Source of the DNA: Deltaproteobacteria bacterium Ga0077550
GTDB lineage: Bacteria; Myxococcota_A; Polyangia; Nannocystales; Nannocystaceae
Direction of reading: 5' to 3'
DNA length: 64,000 nucleotides
NCBI GenBank assembly: GCA_001464385.1
Contig: LNFB01000163.1
Coordinates: 41,768 to 105,767 of the forward strand
Shown here: one piece after another, positions 47,925-57,222 of the stretch
How the letters are laid out: the number at the start of each line of letters is the position of its first letter
Numbering within the stretch: position 1 is the first letter of the stretch
The notes under the pieces: model-generated
The model's database searches: none
Seen by the model: only the letters and a program-made list of their open reading frames with translations
Told to the model about the DNA's origin: nothing
Made by a program: the position numbers and the translations under genes

Positions 47925-48968
47925 ATGGGAACGCTCCGCCATCGCGCCGGTCGCCGCACCTCGAGTGCGAGCGCGCTCCCCTTCGTGGGCCTCGTCGTGG
48001 TCCTCGTCGCGTGCGCGTCGCGTGGGAACACGCAGGACGATCCGGCGACGACGACGGGCGGTGTGGGATCGGAGTCCTCGGGGCCCGCGGCGCCGTCCGG
48101 CGAATCGTCGCCGCCAGATGTGCCCTCGCCCGGCGATCCGACCTCCGACGCGACCTCGAGCGGCGAGGCGGAGGGCAGCGAGGCGAGCGGCACGCAGGAC
48201 GCGTCGGACACCGCGACGTCGCCCTCGGAGCCCTTCGAGCCGTGGCCCGACAGCTCGCTGTGTCTCGGCATGCAGGACAACTCGTTCTGCGGCGACGGCA
48301 TCGGCGCGCGCGACTGGCAGGGCGCCGACGACTACCGCTGGCACAGCGAGGGCGGCGAGGCGCCGTTCGTCGTCACGCGGGCCGCGATGCCGCTGTTCTC
48401 GGCCGTGGGCGACGGCGGAGGGATCGTGCCGTGGGGGCTCGGCGTGGCGCCCGACGGCGACGTGTTCGCGTCGGGGGCCGGCGACGTGCTCATCGATGGG
48501 GTCGCGGTGCCGTCGAACGGCGGGTACGCGCGGTTCGTCGCGCGCGTGGGCCCCGACGGGGATGTGCGGTGGTCGTCGAGCTTCGCCGCGGTCTCGGCCG
48601 ATCGCGTCCTGGTCGCGCCGCAGTCGGACGGGGGCGTGGTGATCGTCGGTGACGCGTACGACGAGCTCGACATCGACGGCGTCGTGCTCACCGGCGGCAC
48701 GATCGGGTTCCCTCGGGTGTTCGCCGCCAAGTTCGCCGACGACGGCGCCCTCGCGTGGGCGAGCATGGTGCCCGCACAGGGGACGCCGGAGTTCCGGGTC
48801 CTGTCGATCCGCTCCGGCGCGGCCGGCGAGATCGAGATCCACGGGCCGCTGCGCGGCACGCTGCAGATCGGCGACGCCGAGCTGACGTTCCCGTTCACCG
48901 AACCGGGAATGGCGGTCGTCGTGCTCACGCCCGAGGGCGAGTGGGCCTCGGTCGCGGCGGCGCCATGA
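47925..48968 (+). CDS. lipoprotein, first of a tandem paralogous pair
   Basis: 347 residues from ATG 47925. Lipobox VVVLVAC is followed by a long Ser/Thr/Gly/Pro linker to residue ~105. The body (PWPDSSLCLGMQDNSFCGDG, GARDWQGADDYRW) continues into repeated beta-strand motifs FVARVGPDGDVRWSSSF, DRVLVAPQSDGGVVIVGDA, TIGFPRVFAAKFADDGALAW and SGAAGEIEIHGPLRGTLQIG, suggestive of a beta-propeller. Co-oriented with the next gene, whose ATG overlaps its stop (ATGA). Function unknown. Confidence 0.72.
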   Translation: MGTLRHRAGRRTSSASALPFVGLVVVLVACASRGNTQDDPATTTGGVGSESSGPAAPSGESSPPDVPSPGDPTSDATSSGEAEGSEASGTQDASDTATSPSEPFEPWPDSSLCLGMQDNSFCGDGIGARDWQGADDYRWHSEGGEAPFVVTRAAMPLFSAVGDGGGIVPWGLGVAPDGDVFASGAGDVLIDGVAVPSNGGYARFVARVGPDGDVRWSSSFAAVSADRVLVAPQSDGGVVIVGDAYDELDIDGVVLTGGTIGFPRVFAAKFADDGALAWASMVPAQGTPEFRVLSIRSGAAGEIEIHGPLRGTLQIGDAELTFPFTEPGMAVVVLTPEGEWASVAAAP

Positions 48969-49927
48969 CGCCGGGCGCGTGGTACCGTCGCGTCGTGGTG
49001 GTCGTGGCTCGGTCGCGCGGTCTCGCCTGGGCGGGCCCGATCTTCATCGCCGGATGCGTCGCCCCGACGGCGAGCGAACTCGGTGAGCTCGGGGTCGAGC
49101 GCGGCACCGGTGGTGGCAGCGGCGCGGCGATCGACTCCGATTCGAGCGGCGCGAACGGAGCGTCGGACACCGGGGGCGCACCGGGCCTCGCGTGGCCCGA
49201 CAGCTCGATGTGCCTCGGCGCATTCGCGGAGATCCTGTGCACTCAAGGCGTCGCCGCGCGGAGCTGGGGGGAGGACGCCGAGTACCTCTGGCTCGGTGAC
49301 GACACGAACTGGTCGACGAGCGCGGCCTTGCGAGACGGCGTTGTGCTGTTCCCGCTCGGCGCCGACGGGTCCGGGGTCTTGGCGTCGGGCCTCGCGGAGG
49401 CCGTCGACGGCGATCTCTTCATCGCGGGGTCCGGCGCCGCGATCATCGGTGGAGTCCCGCTGCCCCACGACAACCTGACGTCGCGCTTCGTGGCGCGTGT
49501 GACCCCGGCGGGTGAGGTCCGTTGGTCGAAGCACTTCGCGGACGTCTATGGCGACCGCGTGTTGGTGGCGCCCCACGCGGACGGTGGCGTCGTGATCATC
49601 GCCGACCTCTCGGAGGATCTGACGCTCGACGGGGTATTCGTCCCCGGGGGGTCCATCGGCTTTCCGATCCCACTCGCCGCGAAGTTCACGGCCGACGCCG
49701 AGCTCGCGTGGGTCACGAGCCTTCCTGCCGATGGCACCGTGGACTTCCCGGTGGTGTCGATCGAGTCCGGGGCTGCCGGCGAGATCGAGATGGTCGGGCC
49801 GTTGCGCGGCACCATCGCCCTGGGCGACACCGAGGTCTCGTTCCCGTTCGGCGTCGTGGACCCCGCGGACGTCCGGGTCGTGCTGAGCTCGGACGGCGTC
49901 TGGCTCTCGGTCGCCGCGGAGCCCTGA
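48965..49927 (+). CDS. lipoprotein, second of a tandem paralogous pair
   Basis: 320 residues. A signal sequence ends at a lipobox (PIFIAGC). The body repeats the first gene: WPDSSMCLGAFAEILCTQG, FVARVTPAGEVRWSKHF, DRVLVAPHADGGVVIIADL, SIGFPIPLAAKFTADAELAW, SGAAGEIEMVGPLRGTIALG, and both end in W-S-V-A-A followed by Pro. The pair clearly arose by duplication; the second has a shorter linker and has diverged. A 9-bp hairpin at 49934 probably ends the transcript. Confidence 0.72.
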   Translation: MTPGAWYRRVVVVVARSRGLAWAGPIFIAGCVAPTASELGELGVERGTGGGSGAAIDSDSSGANGASDTGGAPGLAWPDSSMCLGAFAEILCTQGVAARSWGEDAEYLWLGDDTNWSTSAALRDGVVLFPLGADGSGVLASGLAEAVDGDLFIAGSGAAIIGGVPLPHDNLTSRFVARVTPAGEVRWSKHFADVYGDRVLVAPHADGGVVIIADLSEDLTLDGVFVPGGSIGFPIPLAAKFTADAELAWVTSLPADGTVDFPVVSIESGAAGEIEMVGPLRGTIALGDTEVSFPFGVVDPADVRVVLSSDGVWLSVAAEP

Positions 49928-49933
49928 GTCGGA

Positions 49934-49955
49934 CCGGAGACGTGGGCGTCTCCGG
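49934..49955 (+). terminator. hairpin after the paralogous lipoprotein pair
   Basis: CCGGAGACG (49934-49942) and CGTCTCCGG (49947-49955) form a perfect 9-bp stem with a TGGG loop, 6 bases after the stop codon. No T tract follows. Confidence 0.55.
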
Positions 49956-50008
49956 GCCCCGCCGATTTCGGCACACGATCCGGGCGGTGGTGGACATTCA
50001 CCGCTCGT

Positions 50009-50335
50009 ATGGTGGATGCATGGAAGTCGAGTGGGAGATTCGCGCTCGCGCTGATGATCGCGTGGCTCGCTGCCTGCGACGTCGAGCTCGCCCAACACCC
50101 GGGGATCCAGACGCCCCGCGCGCCCCAGGGCCGGCGACCGATCGAGCCCGAGCCCTGCGGCTACGGCGATGACGAGTGGTACGGCTGCCCGGGGAATCCG
50201 TGCGCGCACGGCTGGTGCTTCGCGGGCAAGTGCGTCGGCGAGGAGGTGGGGCGCGACGGTACGCTGGAAGATCCCGGCGTGTGCTGCGTCGACGCCGAGT
50301 GCCTGGAGCAGGATCCGTTGGAGCGGGATCCGTGA
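50009..50335 (+). CDS. small Cys-rich lipoprotein
   Basis: 108 residues. A short signal sequence ends at lipobox (IAWLAAC). The mature part has PCGYGDDEWYGCPGNPCAHG, WCFAGKCVGEE and GVCCVDAECLEQ, about eight Cys that probably form disulfides. Function unknown; convergent with the PQQ-type propeller gene. Confidence 0.7.
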   Translation: MVDAWKSSGRFALALMIAWLAACDVELAQHPGIQTPRAPQGRRPIEPEPCGYGDDEWYGCPGNPCAHGWCFAGKCVGEEVGRDGTLEDPGVCCVDAECLEQDPLERDP

Positions 50336-50377
50336 GCGCGACGGCGGCTGCCGACCTCCTCGAGCGACGCGCGTGCC

Positions 50378-51931
50378 TCACCCCGGCAGGCCGTACGCGA
50401 TCACGCCCCCGTGCGCACCCTCCGGCTCGGTGAAGAACCAGAAGCCGTAGCCGACGAACACCGTGCCGTCGACCACCGAGACGCCGCCGCCGATGCCTGT
50501 GTCCGGATCGTCGCCGCCCGGCGCGTGGTTCCACACCTCGACGCCGGTCGCGGCATCGAGCGCGTGCACGACCCCGTCGATGGTGCCGTGCCACACCACG
50601 CCGCCGGCGAGGGTGAGGGCGCCGAAGATCGGCCGCGGCATCGGCCGCTGCCAGCGGATGTCGCCGTTCGCCGCGTCGAGGGCGACGACGATCGCCGAGT
50701 TCTCGTCGCTGCCGAAGTCGAAGAGGGTGCCCGTCCAGGTGTTGTTGGCGACGTAGATGGTGCCGTCGCCCACCGCGGCGGTGGTCATCACGCCGCCGAG
50801 GTGGCTGCCGGGTCCGAGCTGCGTCGCCCACACCGTCTCGCCGTCGTCGCGATCGAGGACCGCGTAGACGCCGGCCTTGTCGCCGACGCCGACGACGTCG
50901 CGGCCGTCGATCGTGAAGAGGTTCGGCGCGGCGCCGATGTCGGCGTCGACGCCCTGCGGCTCGGGCATGAAGATCGTGTAGACGTCGCCCGCGGTGAACT
51001 GGCGGCTCCACACCAGCTCGCCGGTGCTGGCGTCGATCGCCAGCAGCGCGTCGGACAGCGGCGCCGCCGGGGGCTCGTAGGTGTTGCCCGTGCCGACGAA
51101 CAGCAGGTTGCGCGCGCGGTCGACCGCGGGGGTCGACCAGACCGACACGCCCGCGCCTGCGGTCGCGTCGTCGGGGGTCATCGATCGGCGCCAGTGGATC
51201 GCGCCGGTGGCCGCGTCGAGCGAGATCAAGCTGCCGCGGAAGGTGTAGTCGTCGTGCAGCGTCGCGAGCTCGGTCGAGGCCACGCCGACGACGACGTGGG
51301 ACCCGACCGCGACCGGGGATCCATAGAGCGCCGCGTCGGGGTGGACGTCGAGCTCGAGCGACCAGTCGAGCTCGCCGGTCGCCCGCGTGACGGCGTGGAG
51401 GATCCCATCGGCGTCGCCGACGAACACCCGCTCGCCGTGGACGAGCGGCGAGCCATCGATCGCGGGGCCGAGCGGCGTCACCCACCGCGGCTCGCCCGTG
51501 GCGCGGTCGCGGGCGTGCAGCGACCCCGACCAGTCGCCGAAGTACACGACGCCGTCGCTCACCGCGGGCGTGCTGGTCACGCCCCGGAGATCGGCGACGG
51601 ACCACCGCGGCTGCAGGCACCCCACCGTGCTCGGCGTGATCGCCCGCTCTGCCGCGTTGTGTCGCGAGTTGTCGGGATCCAGGCCGTAGCGCGTCCACGA
51701 CGTCGCGGGTCCGTACATGAACGGGCCGACGCACGCGTCCTCGCCGGTCGAGTCGGCGTCGGTGGTGCCGGGCGGCGTGTCGCCGGTGTCGAACGTCGCG
51801 TCGCCGGTCGGACCCCACGCGTCCGACGTCGCCGTGACCATGCCCGCCGGCGGGCCCTCGCCGCACGAACCGACGAGCGACAGGGCGAGCGCAGCGCCGA
51901 GGCGCGTGGGTGCGGACGTTCGTCGCGTCAC
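50378..51931 (-). CDS. PQQ-type (pyrrolo-quinoline quinone-like) beta-propeller lipoprotein
   Basis: 517 residues from GTG 51931. A lipobox (SLVGSCGEG) follows the signal peptide. From residue ~90, repeats such as GVVYFGDWSGSLHARDRATG, ERVFVGDADGILHAVTRATG, LISLDAATGAIHWRRSM, LLAIDASTGELVWSRQF and VVHALDAATGVEVWNHAPGG match PQQ/BamB-like propeller blades. Without the catalytic residues of quinoprotein dehydrogenases visible, it is best called PQQ-binding-like. It is divergent from the RNA-rich region that follows. Confidence 0.85.
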   Translation of the reverse strand: MTRRTSAPTRLGAALALSLVGSCGEGPPAGMVTATSDAWGPTGDATFDTGDTPPGTTDADSTGEDACVGPFMYGPATSWTRYGLDPDNSRHNAAERAITPSTVGCLQPRWSVADLRGVTSTPAVSDGVVYFGDWSGSLHARDRATGEPRWVTPLGPAIDGSPLVHGERVFVGDADGILHAVTRATGELDWSLELDVHPDAALYGSPVAVGSHVVVGVASTELATLHDDYTFRGSLISLDAATGAIHWRRSMTPDDATAGAGVSVWSTPAVDRARNLLFVGTGNTYEPPAAPLSDALLAIDASTGELVWSRQFTAGDVYTIFMPEPQGVDADIGAAPNLFTIDGRDVVGVGDKAGVYAVLDRDDGETVWATQLGPGSHLGGVMTTAAVGDGTIYVANNTWTGTLFDFGSDENSAIVVALDAANGDIRWQRPMPRPIFGALTLAGGVVWHGTIDGVVHALDAATGVEVWNHAPGGDDPDTGIGGGVSVVDGTVFVGYGFWFFTEPEGAHGGVIAYGLPG

Positions 51932-51979
51932 GATGGTGCGCCCAGCCTATCTCACCTCGCATCGTCCACGCGAATCGAC

Positions 51980-52008
51980 TTGACGACGCGCGCCTGCTCC
52001 TCTACATC
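51980..52008 (+). promoter_or_regulatory. sigma-70-type promoter ahead of the tRNA region
   Basis: TTGACG (51980-51985), a 17-base spacer, then TACATC (52003-52008). The -35 box and spacer are near consensus. Transcription would begin near 52015, upstream of a GAAGG ribosome binding site (52026-52030), the small ORF, the hairpins and the two tRNAs. Confidence 0.5.
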
Positions 52009-52037
52009 TGAGGCTTCGCTGTTTCGAAGGTCCCGCC

Positions 52038-52133
52038 GTGAATCGCACCACCCACGAGAACGCCAGCTGCGCCATGCCCTCGGGCATGCGCCTGGTTGCG
52101 GCCAATTCCGGCCGCAATCTCGCCGTGTGTTGA
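52038..52133 (+). CDS. leader-like small ORF (31 codons)
   Basis: GTG 52038 follows GAAGG at 7 bases and reads to TGA at 52131. It encodes a 31-residue product starting MNRTTHENASCAMPS and ending NSGRNLAVC. Two hairpins lie within it (52073-52088 and 52096-52117), so ribosome position could alter RNA folding as in attenuators. No known peptide family. This is a suggestion, not a firm gene. Confidence 0.35.
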   Translation: MNRTTHENASCAMPSGMRLVAANSGRNLAVC

Positions 52134-52176
52134 GCGATTCCCCGGTCTCGAAGCTGCATTCCAGCGGGCACCGGGG
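52073..52176 (+). promoter_or_regulatory. three consecutive hairpins in the tRNA leader
   Basis: Hairpin 1: CATGCCC/GGGCATG (52073-52079, 52082-52088) with a 2-base loop. Hairpin 2: TTGCGGCC/GGCCGCAA (52096-52103, 52110-52117) with a 6-base loop. Hairpin 3: CCCCGGT/ACCGGGG (52140-52146, 52170-52176) with a long loop. All are perfect stems. They could be RNA processing or regulatory elements, or DNA sites. Confidence 0.5.
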
Positions 52177-52319
52177 GGTGCTCGACACGCGGATCACCCT
52201 CCTCGAGGAATCCGCCGATGAACGATCGACACATCACCGACTCGGGTCGCGCACGTGCTGCGGCGAGCCGAGCCATCACGTACGACGAGCTCATGCCCGG
52301 CCGCAACGCATCCCATCCT

Positions 52320-52392
52320 GCCAGGGTGGCCGAGCGGTTCAGGCAGCGCTCTCATGAAGCGGCACACGCGGGTTCGAATCCCGCCCCTGGCA
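52320..52392 (+). tRNA. tRNA with CAT anticodon, unusual D arm, no encoded CCA
   Basis: A 73-base cloverleaf can be drawn: acceptor GCCAGGG/CCCTGGC, a 3-bp D stem GCC/GGC with loop GAGCGGTTCA, anticodon arm GCGCT-CTCATGA-AGCGG with a G-G mismatch in the outermost pair, variable loop CACAC, T arm GCGGG-TTCGAAT-CCCGC. The anticodon CAT would mean Met or lysidine-modified Ile. The D arm resembles tRNA-Ser/Leu, position 37 is G where A is usual, and no CCA follows (CAT instead). It may be genuine but rare, or degenerating. Confidence 0.6.
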
Positions 52393-52409
52393 CATGAACG
52401 TCACCCCTC

Positions 52410-52485
52410 GGGTCAGTAGCTGAGTCGGTTCAGCGCCTGCCTGTTAAGCAGGAGCACGCGGGTTCGAATCCCGCCTGGCCCTCCA
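52410..52485 (+). tRNA. tRNA-Asn (GTT)
   Basis: All arms pair: acceptor GGGTCAG/CTGGCCC, D stem GCTG/CAGC, anticodon stem CCTGC/GCAGG with loop CTGTTAA, variable loop AGCAC, T arm GCGGG-TTCGAAT-CCCGC, discriminator T and encoded CCA at 52483-52485. Anticodon GTT identifies asparagine. It lies 17 bases after the CAT-anticodon tRNA. Confidence 0.9.
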
Positions 52486-52515
52486 TGGACTTGCGCGCGC
52501 CGTCCCCGTCGGTCG

Positions 52516-53244
52516 CTACGGTCGCACGCCCTCGAAGATGCAGTTGTCCGCAAACCTTCGCGACCGCGAGAGATCCTGCGCCGTGCGGATCGTCCACGCG
52601 AGCACCGGCGTCCCCAGCCGCCGCGCGAGGCTCGTCGCCCAGTACGGCAGGCACCGCAGCTCGTAGCCGATGTAGTCGGGACGCGACAGCGGCGCGAGCA
52701 GCAGGCGCCGCAGCACGAAGCGCTCGAGTCGCGAGACGTCGCCGCCGCGGAAGTCCGACGACAGCAGCCCGAGGACGCGCGAGGGATCGCGCTGACGGAT
52801 CGCAGCGAGCGTCCGCGGATCGAACGACTGCAGCGCGAGCTCGCCGCGGTAGCCGGCCAGGGCGTCGAGCACCGCGGGCACGAGCGCGGGCCCACCGCGC
52901 CGAGCCTTCAGTTCGATGACGAGGGGCACGCGGCCGCGAACGCGCGCGAGGACGTCGGCCAGCTGCGGGATCGGCTCGTCGGTCCCGGCGAGGCGCAGCG
53001 CGTCGAGGCGAGCCCGCGGCGTGTCGTGGATCCCGCCGGGCGCGCCGGTCATGCGCACCAGCGTCTCGTCGTGGAAGACCGGCAGCGATCCGTCCGCGCC
53101 GAGGTGGACGTCGAGCTCGATCGGGTAGCCCGCGTCGCACGCGGCGTCGAACGCCGCGAGGGAGTTCTCGGGCCGCAGCGCGTCGTGCAGGCCGCGGTGG
53201 GCGACCGGTCGCGCGAGGAGCCAGGCGAGGCCGGGGCGCAGCAT
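52516..53244 (-). CDS. glycerophosphodiester phosphodiesterase
   Basis: 242 residues. GDPD-family motifs: VAHRGLHDALRPENSLAAFD with the catalytic His and the Glu-Asn pair, ELDVH metal-binding residues, VFHDETLVRMTG with the second catalytic His, and VIELKARRG. The fold is a TIM barrel that hydrolyses glycerophosphodiesters from phospholipids to glycerol 3-phosphate and an alcohol. No signal peptide is obvious, so it is probably cytoplasmic. Confidence 0.9.
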   Translation of the reverse strand: MLRPGLAWLLARPVAHRGLHDALRPENSLAAFDAACDAGYPIELDVHLGADGSLPVFHDETLVRMTGAPGGIHDTPRARLDALRLAGTDEPIPQLADVLARVRGRVPLVIELKARRGGPALVPAVLDALAGYRGELALQSFDPRTLAAIRQRDPSRVLGLLSSDFRGGDVSRLERFVLRRLLLAPLSRPDYIGYELRCLPYWATSLARRLGTPVLAWTIRTAQDLSRSRRFADNCIFEGVRP

Positions 53245-53366
53245 CGGGCCGCATGATGGACCACCGCGGGCCGCCCGTGTCGCAGCTCACCCAAGCCCTC
53301 GCCCCTCCACCCCGCGGTGCGCCAGCGCCCTGCTCGCGCCCGCGCTGCCGCTGCCTCTTGGGGCCT

Positions 53367-53394
53367 TTGGCGCCGCCCCGCGCTTTGGTATACC
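53367..53394 (+). promoter_or_regulatory. candidate promoter of icd
   Basis: TTGGCG (53367-53372), a 16-base spacer and TATACC (53389-53394), about 60 bases before the icd ATG. The -10 region continues TATACCCGCCC, the same string as in the repeats at 1154-1190. Confidence 0.45.
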
Positions 53395-53454
53395 CGCCCG
53401 CGAGTCGGTCACGGGCTGTTGCTCGGGCGCGCCGACCGCGAAAGAGAGCACGCC

Positions 53455-54678
<1,224 letters not shown>

Positions 54679-54712
54679 CGATCCCCCGCGGTCGGGCCGC
54701 GAGGCCTTGCCG

Positions 54713-55495
54713 CTACAGCGGGCCCACGAGCTGGGCCCACACCTCGAGCAGGCACAGGATGGCCATGCACGAGGCGAGCGCCTCGATGACGACGCGACCG
54801 ACGGACCAATCGGTCGCGTGCTCGTCGAGGCGTCGCATCATCGGCAGGCCCACGACGAAGTACGCCGCGTAGCCGAACGATCCCCACGCGAGCATCTTCT
54901 CGTGCTGCTCGTAGTGGAAGAGATCGGTCATCAGGTCGGTGGCCATGAAGAACGTCTCGGCGAAGGCGATGCCGTAGGCCAGCGCGAAGACGATGAGCGC
55001 GCCGCCGATGGGGCCCGGTCGAAGGCGCGCGCGCAGGGTCCGGTCGAGCGTCACGAGCACCGCGAAGTAGGTCGCGAAGTAGGCGTGCGTCAGCGGGTAC
55101 ATGAACACGGGCACCGTCGATCCGGTCCGACCGACGACGTTCGACTGGAACGTCCACTGCGCGCCGAAGGCGTAGCGCATCCCCATCAGGTCGAAGAAGT
55201 ACGCGGTGCCGAAGTAGGTCCCGAACGCCACGAGGATCGCGACCCAGAGGTTGAACTTGAACCAGTGGCACGACCACCACGGGCGATGGCGATCGGGCCG
55301 GTCGCGCACGAGCAGGGGACCGAGCGCGGCGGGGGCCGCGGTCGCGCACGAGAACATCAGGTAGTCGCCGTCATCCCAGCCGCGCAGCACCCCGGTCAGC
55401 ACGACGGTGGCGACGGCGGCGATCCACAGCGGCGAGGTGAGCAGCAGGTAGCGCTCGGCCCACGCCTTGTCCGGGTTCGGTGCGAGCACCAGCAT
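54713..55495 (-). CDS. cycloeucalenol cycloisomerase homologue (sterol pathway)
   Basis: 260 residues from ATG 55495; the longer frame to 55909 is antisense to the VWA gene. The start NPDKAWAERYLLLTSPLWIA aligns by pattern with the plant enzyme CPI1 (PSKRWGE..FL.YSPFWL), followed by KFNLWVAILVAFGTYFGTAY and FFDLMGMRYAF, matching its NLW..YFGNYFWTHYFF core. About six membrane helices are predicted. CPI1 opens the cyclopropane ring of cycloeucalenol in plant sterol synthesis. Nannocystis-type myxobacteria are known sterol makers, so the gene fits; no other sterol gene is in the window. Confidence 0.72.
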   Translation of the reverse strand: MLVLAPNPDKAWAERYLLLTSPLWIAAVATVVLTGVLRGWDDGDYLMFSCATAAPAALGPLLVRDRPDRHRPWWSCHWFKFNLWVAILVAFGTYFGTAYFFDLMGMRYAFGAQWTFQSNVVGRTGSTVPVFMYPLTHAYFATYFAVLVTLDRTLRARLRPGPIGGALIVFALAYGIAFAETFFMATDLMTDLFHYEQHEKMLAWGSFGYAAYFVVGLPMMRRLDEHATDWSVGRVVIEALASCMAILCLLEVWAQLVGPL

Positions 55496-55590
55496 GCGCG
55501 CCAGTCTGCCCGAGCCGCGCGGCCCGGGCGAGCGGGCCCGAGCTCGAGGGGACGCCGCGCCCCGATCGCGGGGCGCGACGCCGGCTTCGG

Positions 55591-57222
55591 TCACATCGCC
55601 TCGAGGACGGTCCGGATCTCCTGCAGATCGGGATCGGCCGGCAGAAGCTCGGCGGCTCGGGCGATCTCGGCGAGCGCGTCGGCGATGATGGCCGCGCGGG
55701 TCTCGTCGTCGGTCGCGCTCTTCCACGCCTTCAGCGCCTCGGCGTAGCCGAACACCGCGGCGCCCTTGCGCAGCAGGGCCGGCTCGGCGGCGAGCAGCTC
55801 GGCGAAGCTCGCCTCGACGGCGACCTCGCGGGCCTCGCCGCTCAGCGGATCCTCGAAGCGCGCGGTGACGGTGATGGGCGTGTCGTCGAGCACGAGCTCG
55901 GGCGCGCACGTGGAGATCCGCTGGTGGAAGACCATCGCGTCGTCGGGGGCGAGGTGTTGCGGCTCGACCTCGGCGGGATCGGTGCTGTACTCCTCGCCGC
56001 TGAACTTCACGATCTCGAAGCCGGGCGGCAGCTCGAGCTGCACCTGCACGTCACGCACGGCGACCGAGAACGTCGAGGTGAAGCGCTCGCCGAAGACCTT
56101 CTGCGCCTCGGCGGCGGTGCTGATGAACACCGATGCGCCCTTGCCCGCATCGGTGACCTCGTCCATCAAGGTGTCGTTGTAGACGCCGGCCTCGCCGACC
56201 CCCACGCCGACGAGGTAGATGCCGTCGGCCCCGGAGATGTTGGCCTGCTCGGCGATGAGCTCGACCTCGGTGACACCGACGTTGGCGCCGCCGTCGCTGA
56301 TGAGGACGATGCGGTTGATGCGGTCGGTGTCGTAGACCTCGTTGGCGAGGGCGTAGCCGGCCGTCAGGCCGCTGTAGAGATCCGTCCCGCCCGAGGCCGA
56401 CAGCGCCTCGATCGCCGCGAGGAGCTCGGCGTCATCCGGGCCCTCGACGGTGCGCCCCTCGAGGATCACCAGGTTCTCCGTGTTCCAGGTCACCATCGAG
56501 ATGGTGTCGCCGGCCTGGAGGCTGCGGGCGATCACACGGCAGCTCTCCTTGAGCATGTCCATCGATGTGCCCTCCATCGAGCCCGACGTGTCGAGCACCA
56601 GCGCCAGGTTGATCGGGGGCCGATCCTCGCCCATCGCCTCGCTGCTGACGCCGATCTGCAGCAGGTACTCGCCGGTCGGATCGTCGGGGTCGCGCGCGAG
56701 CGTCGGCGTGACGATCACCTGCCCGGCGGGCGCCGGCGGGTACGCGAACGTGTAGTAGTTGAGGAACTCCCACGGGCGGATGGGCGCCGCGGTGATCGAG
56801 CTCCACCCACCGAGCACTGCGTCGCGGGCCTGTACCGGCGACGACATCGAGTTCGAGTCGTCGGGCGAGAGGAACAGCGACACGGGTTCCTGATCATCAC
56901 ACGCGGGCTCGCCGGTGGTGGTGGTGTCGTCGCCGGTGTCCTCGACGCCGGTGTCGTCCGGCGGCGGGTCGCCGCCTTCGTCACCGCCAGCGCTGGACGC
57001 CGCGCCGGTCTCGGCGCCGTCGGACGCCGAGCCGTTGCCGTCGGAGGCCGACAGCGACGCCGATCCGGTCTCGCCAGCGTCCCCGTTCTCGCCCGCGGAG
57101 TCGTCGTCGTCGATGGCGGCGTCCGTCCGCGCGTCGCCGCATGCGACGGCGAGCCACGTTGGCACGGCCAGAGTGAAGATCCTGGGGAACGACGCGCGAA
57201 GGAACACCCGTTGATTCGACAT
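55591..57222 (-). CDS. von Willebrand factor A domain lipoprotein
   Basis: 543 residues. Signal peptide ends at a lipobox (AVPTWLAVACGD). An acidic Ser/Gly/Asp linker spans to ~residue 110. A VWA domain occupies ~185-380, with the MIDAS motif NLALVLDTSGSMEGTSM, ASGGTDLYSGLTAGY and NRIVLISDGGANVG. A short N-terminal VWFA-associated segment precedes it (SSPVQARDAVLGGWSS), as in YfbK-like proteins, and a C-terminal beta and helical part follows. It should bind metal and protein partners outside the cell. Convergent genes lie on neither side; it is preceded by a ~190-base spacer. Confidence 0.85.
   Translation of the reverse strand: MSNQRVFLRASFPRIFTLAVPTWLAVACGDARTDAAIDDDDSAGENGDAGETGSASLSASDGNGSASDGAETGAASSAGGDEGGDPPPDDTGVEDTGDDTTTTGEPACDDQEPVSLFLSPDDSNSMSSPVQARDAVLGGWSSITAAPIRPWEFLNYYTFAYPPAPAGQVIVTPTLARDPDDPTGEYLLQIGVSSEAMGEDRPPINLALVLDTSGSMEGTSMDMLKESCRVIARSLQAGDTISMVTWNTENLVILEGRTVEGPDDAELLAAIEALSASGGTDLYSGLTAGYALANEVYDTDRINRIVLISDGGANVGVTEVELIAEQANISGADGIYLVGVGVGEAGVYNDTLMDEVTDAGKGASVFISTAAEAQKVFGERFTSTFSVAVRDVQVQLELPPGFEIVKFSGEEYSTDPAEVEPQHLAPDDAMVFHQRISTCAPELVLDDTPITVTARFEDPLSGEAREVAVEASFAELLAAEPALLRKGAAVFGYAEALKAWKSATDDETRAAIIADALAEIARAAELLPADPDLQEIRTVLEAM

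Noticed and set aside
45510..48842. 1110-codon open frame on the minus strand
   Set aside because: Only the sigma-factor part (45510-46844) has protein-like content; the upstream 670 codons are arginine/alanine-rich antisense sequence caused by high GC.
52127..52133. GTTGAGC string resembling the core of an integron attC site
   Set aside because: No matching second core or integrase gene; a 7-base match is expected by chance.
52218..52397. 59-codon ORF with a good ribosome site that runs through the CAT-anticodon tRNA
   Set aside because: The second half is the tRNA itself read as protein (AGSNPAPG is a common tRNA artefact), so it is not listed as a gene, only mentioned in a finding.
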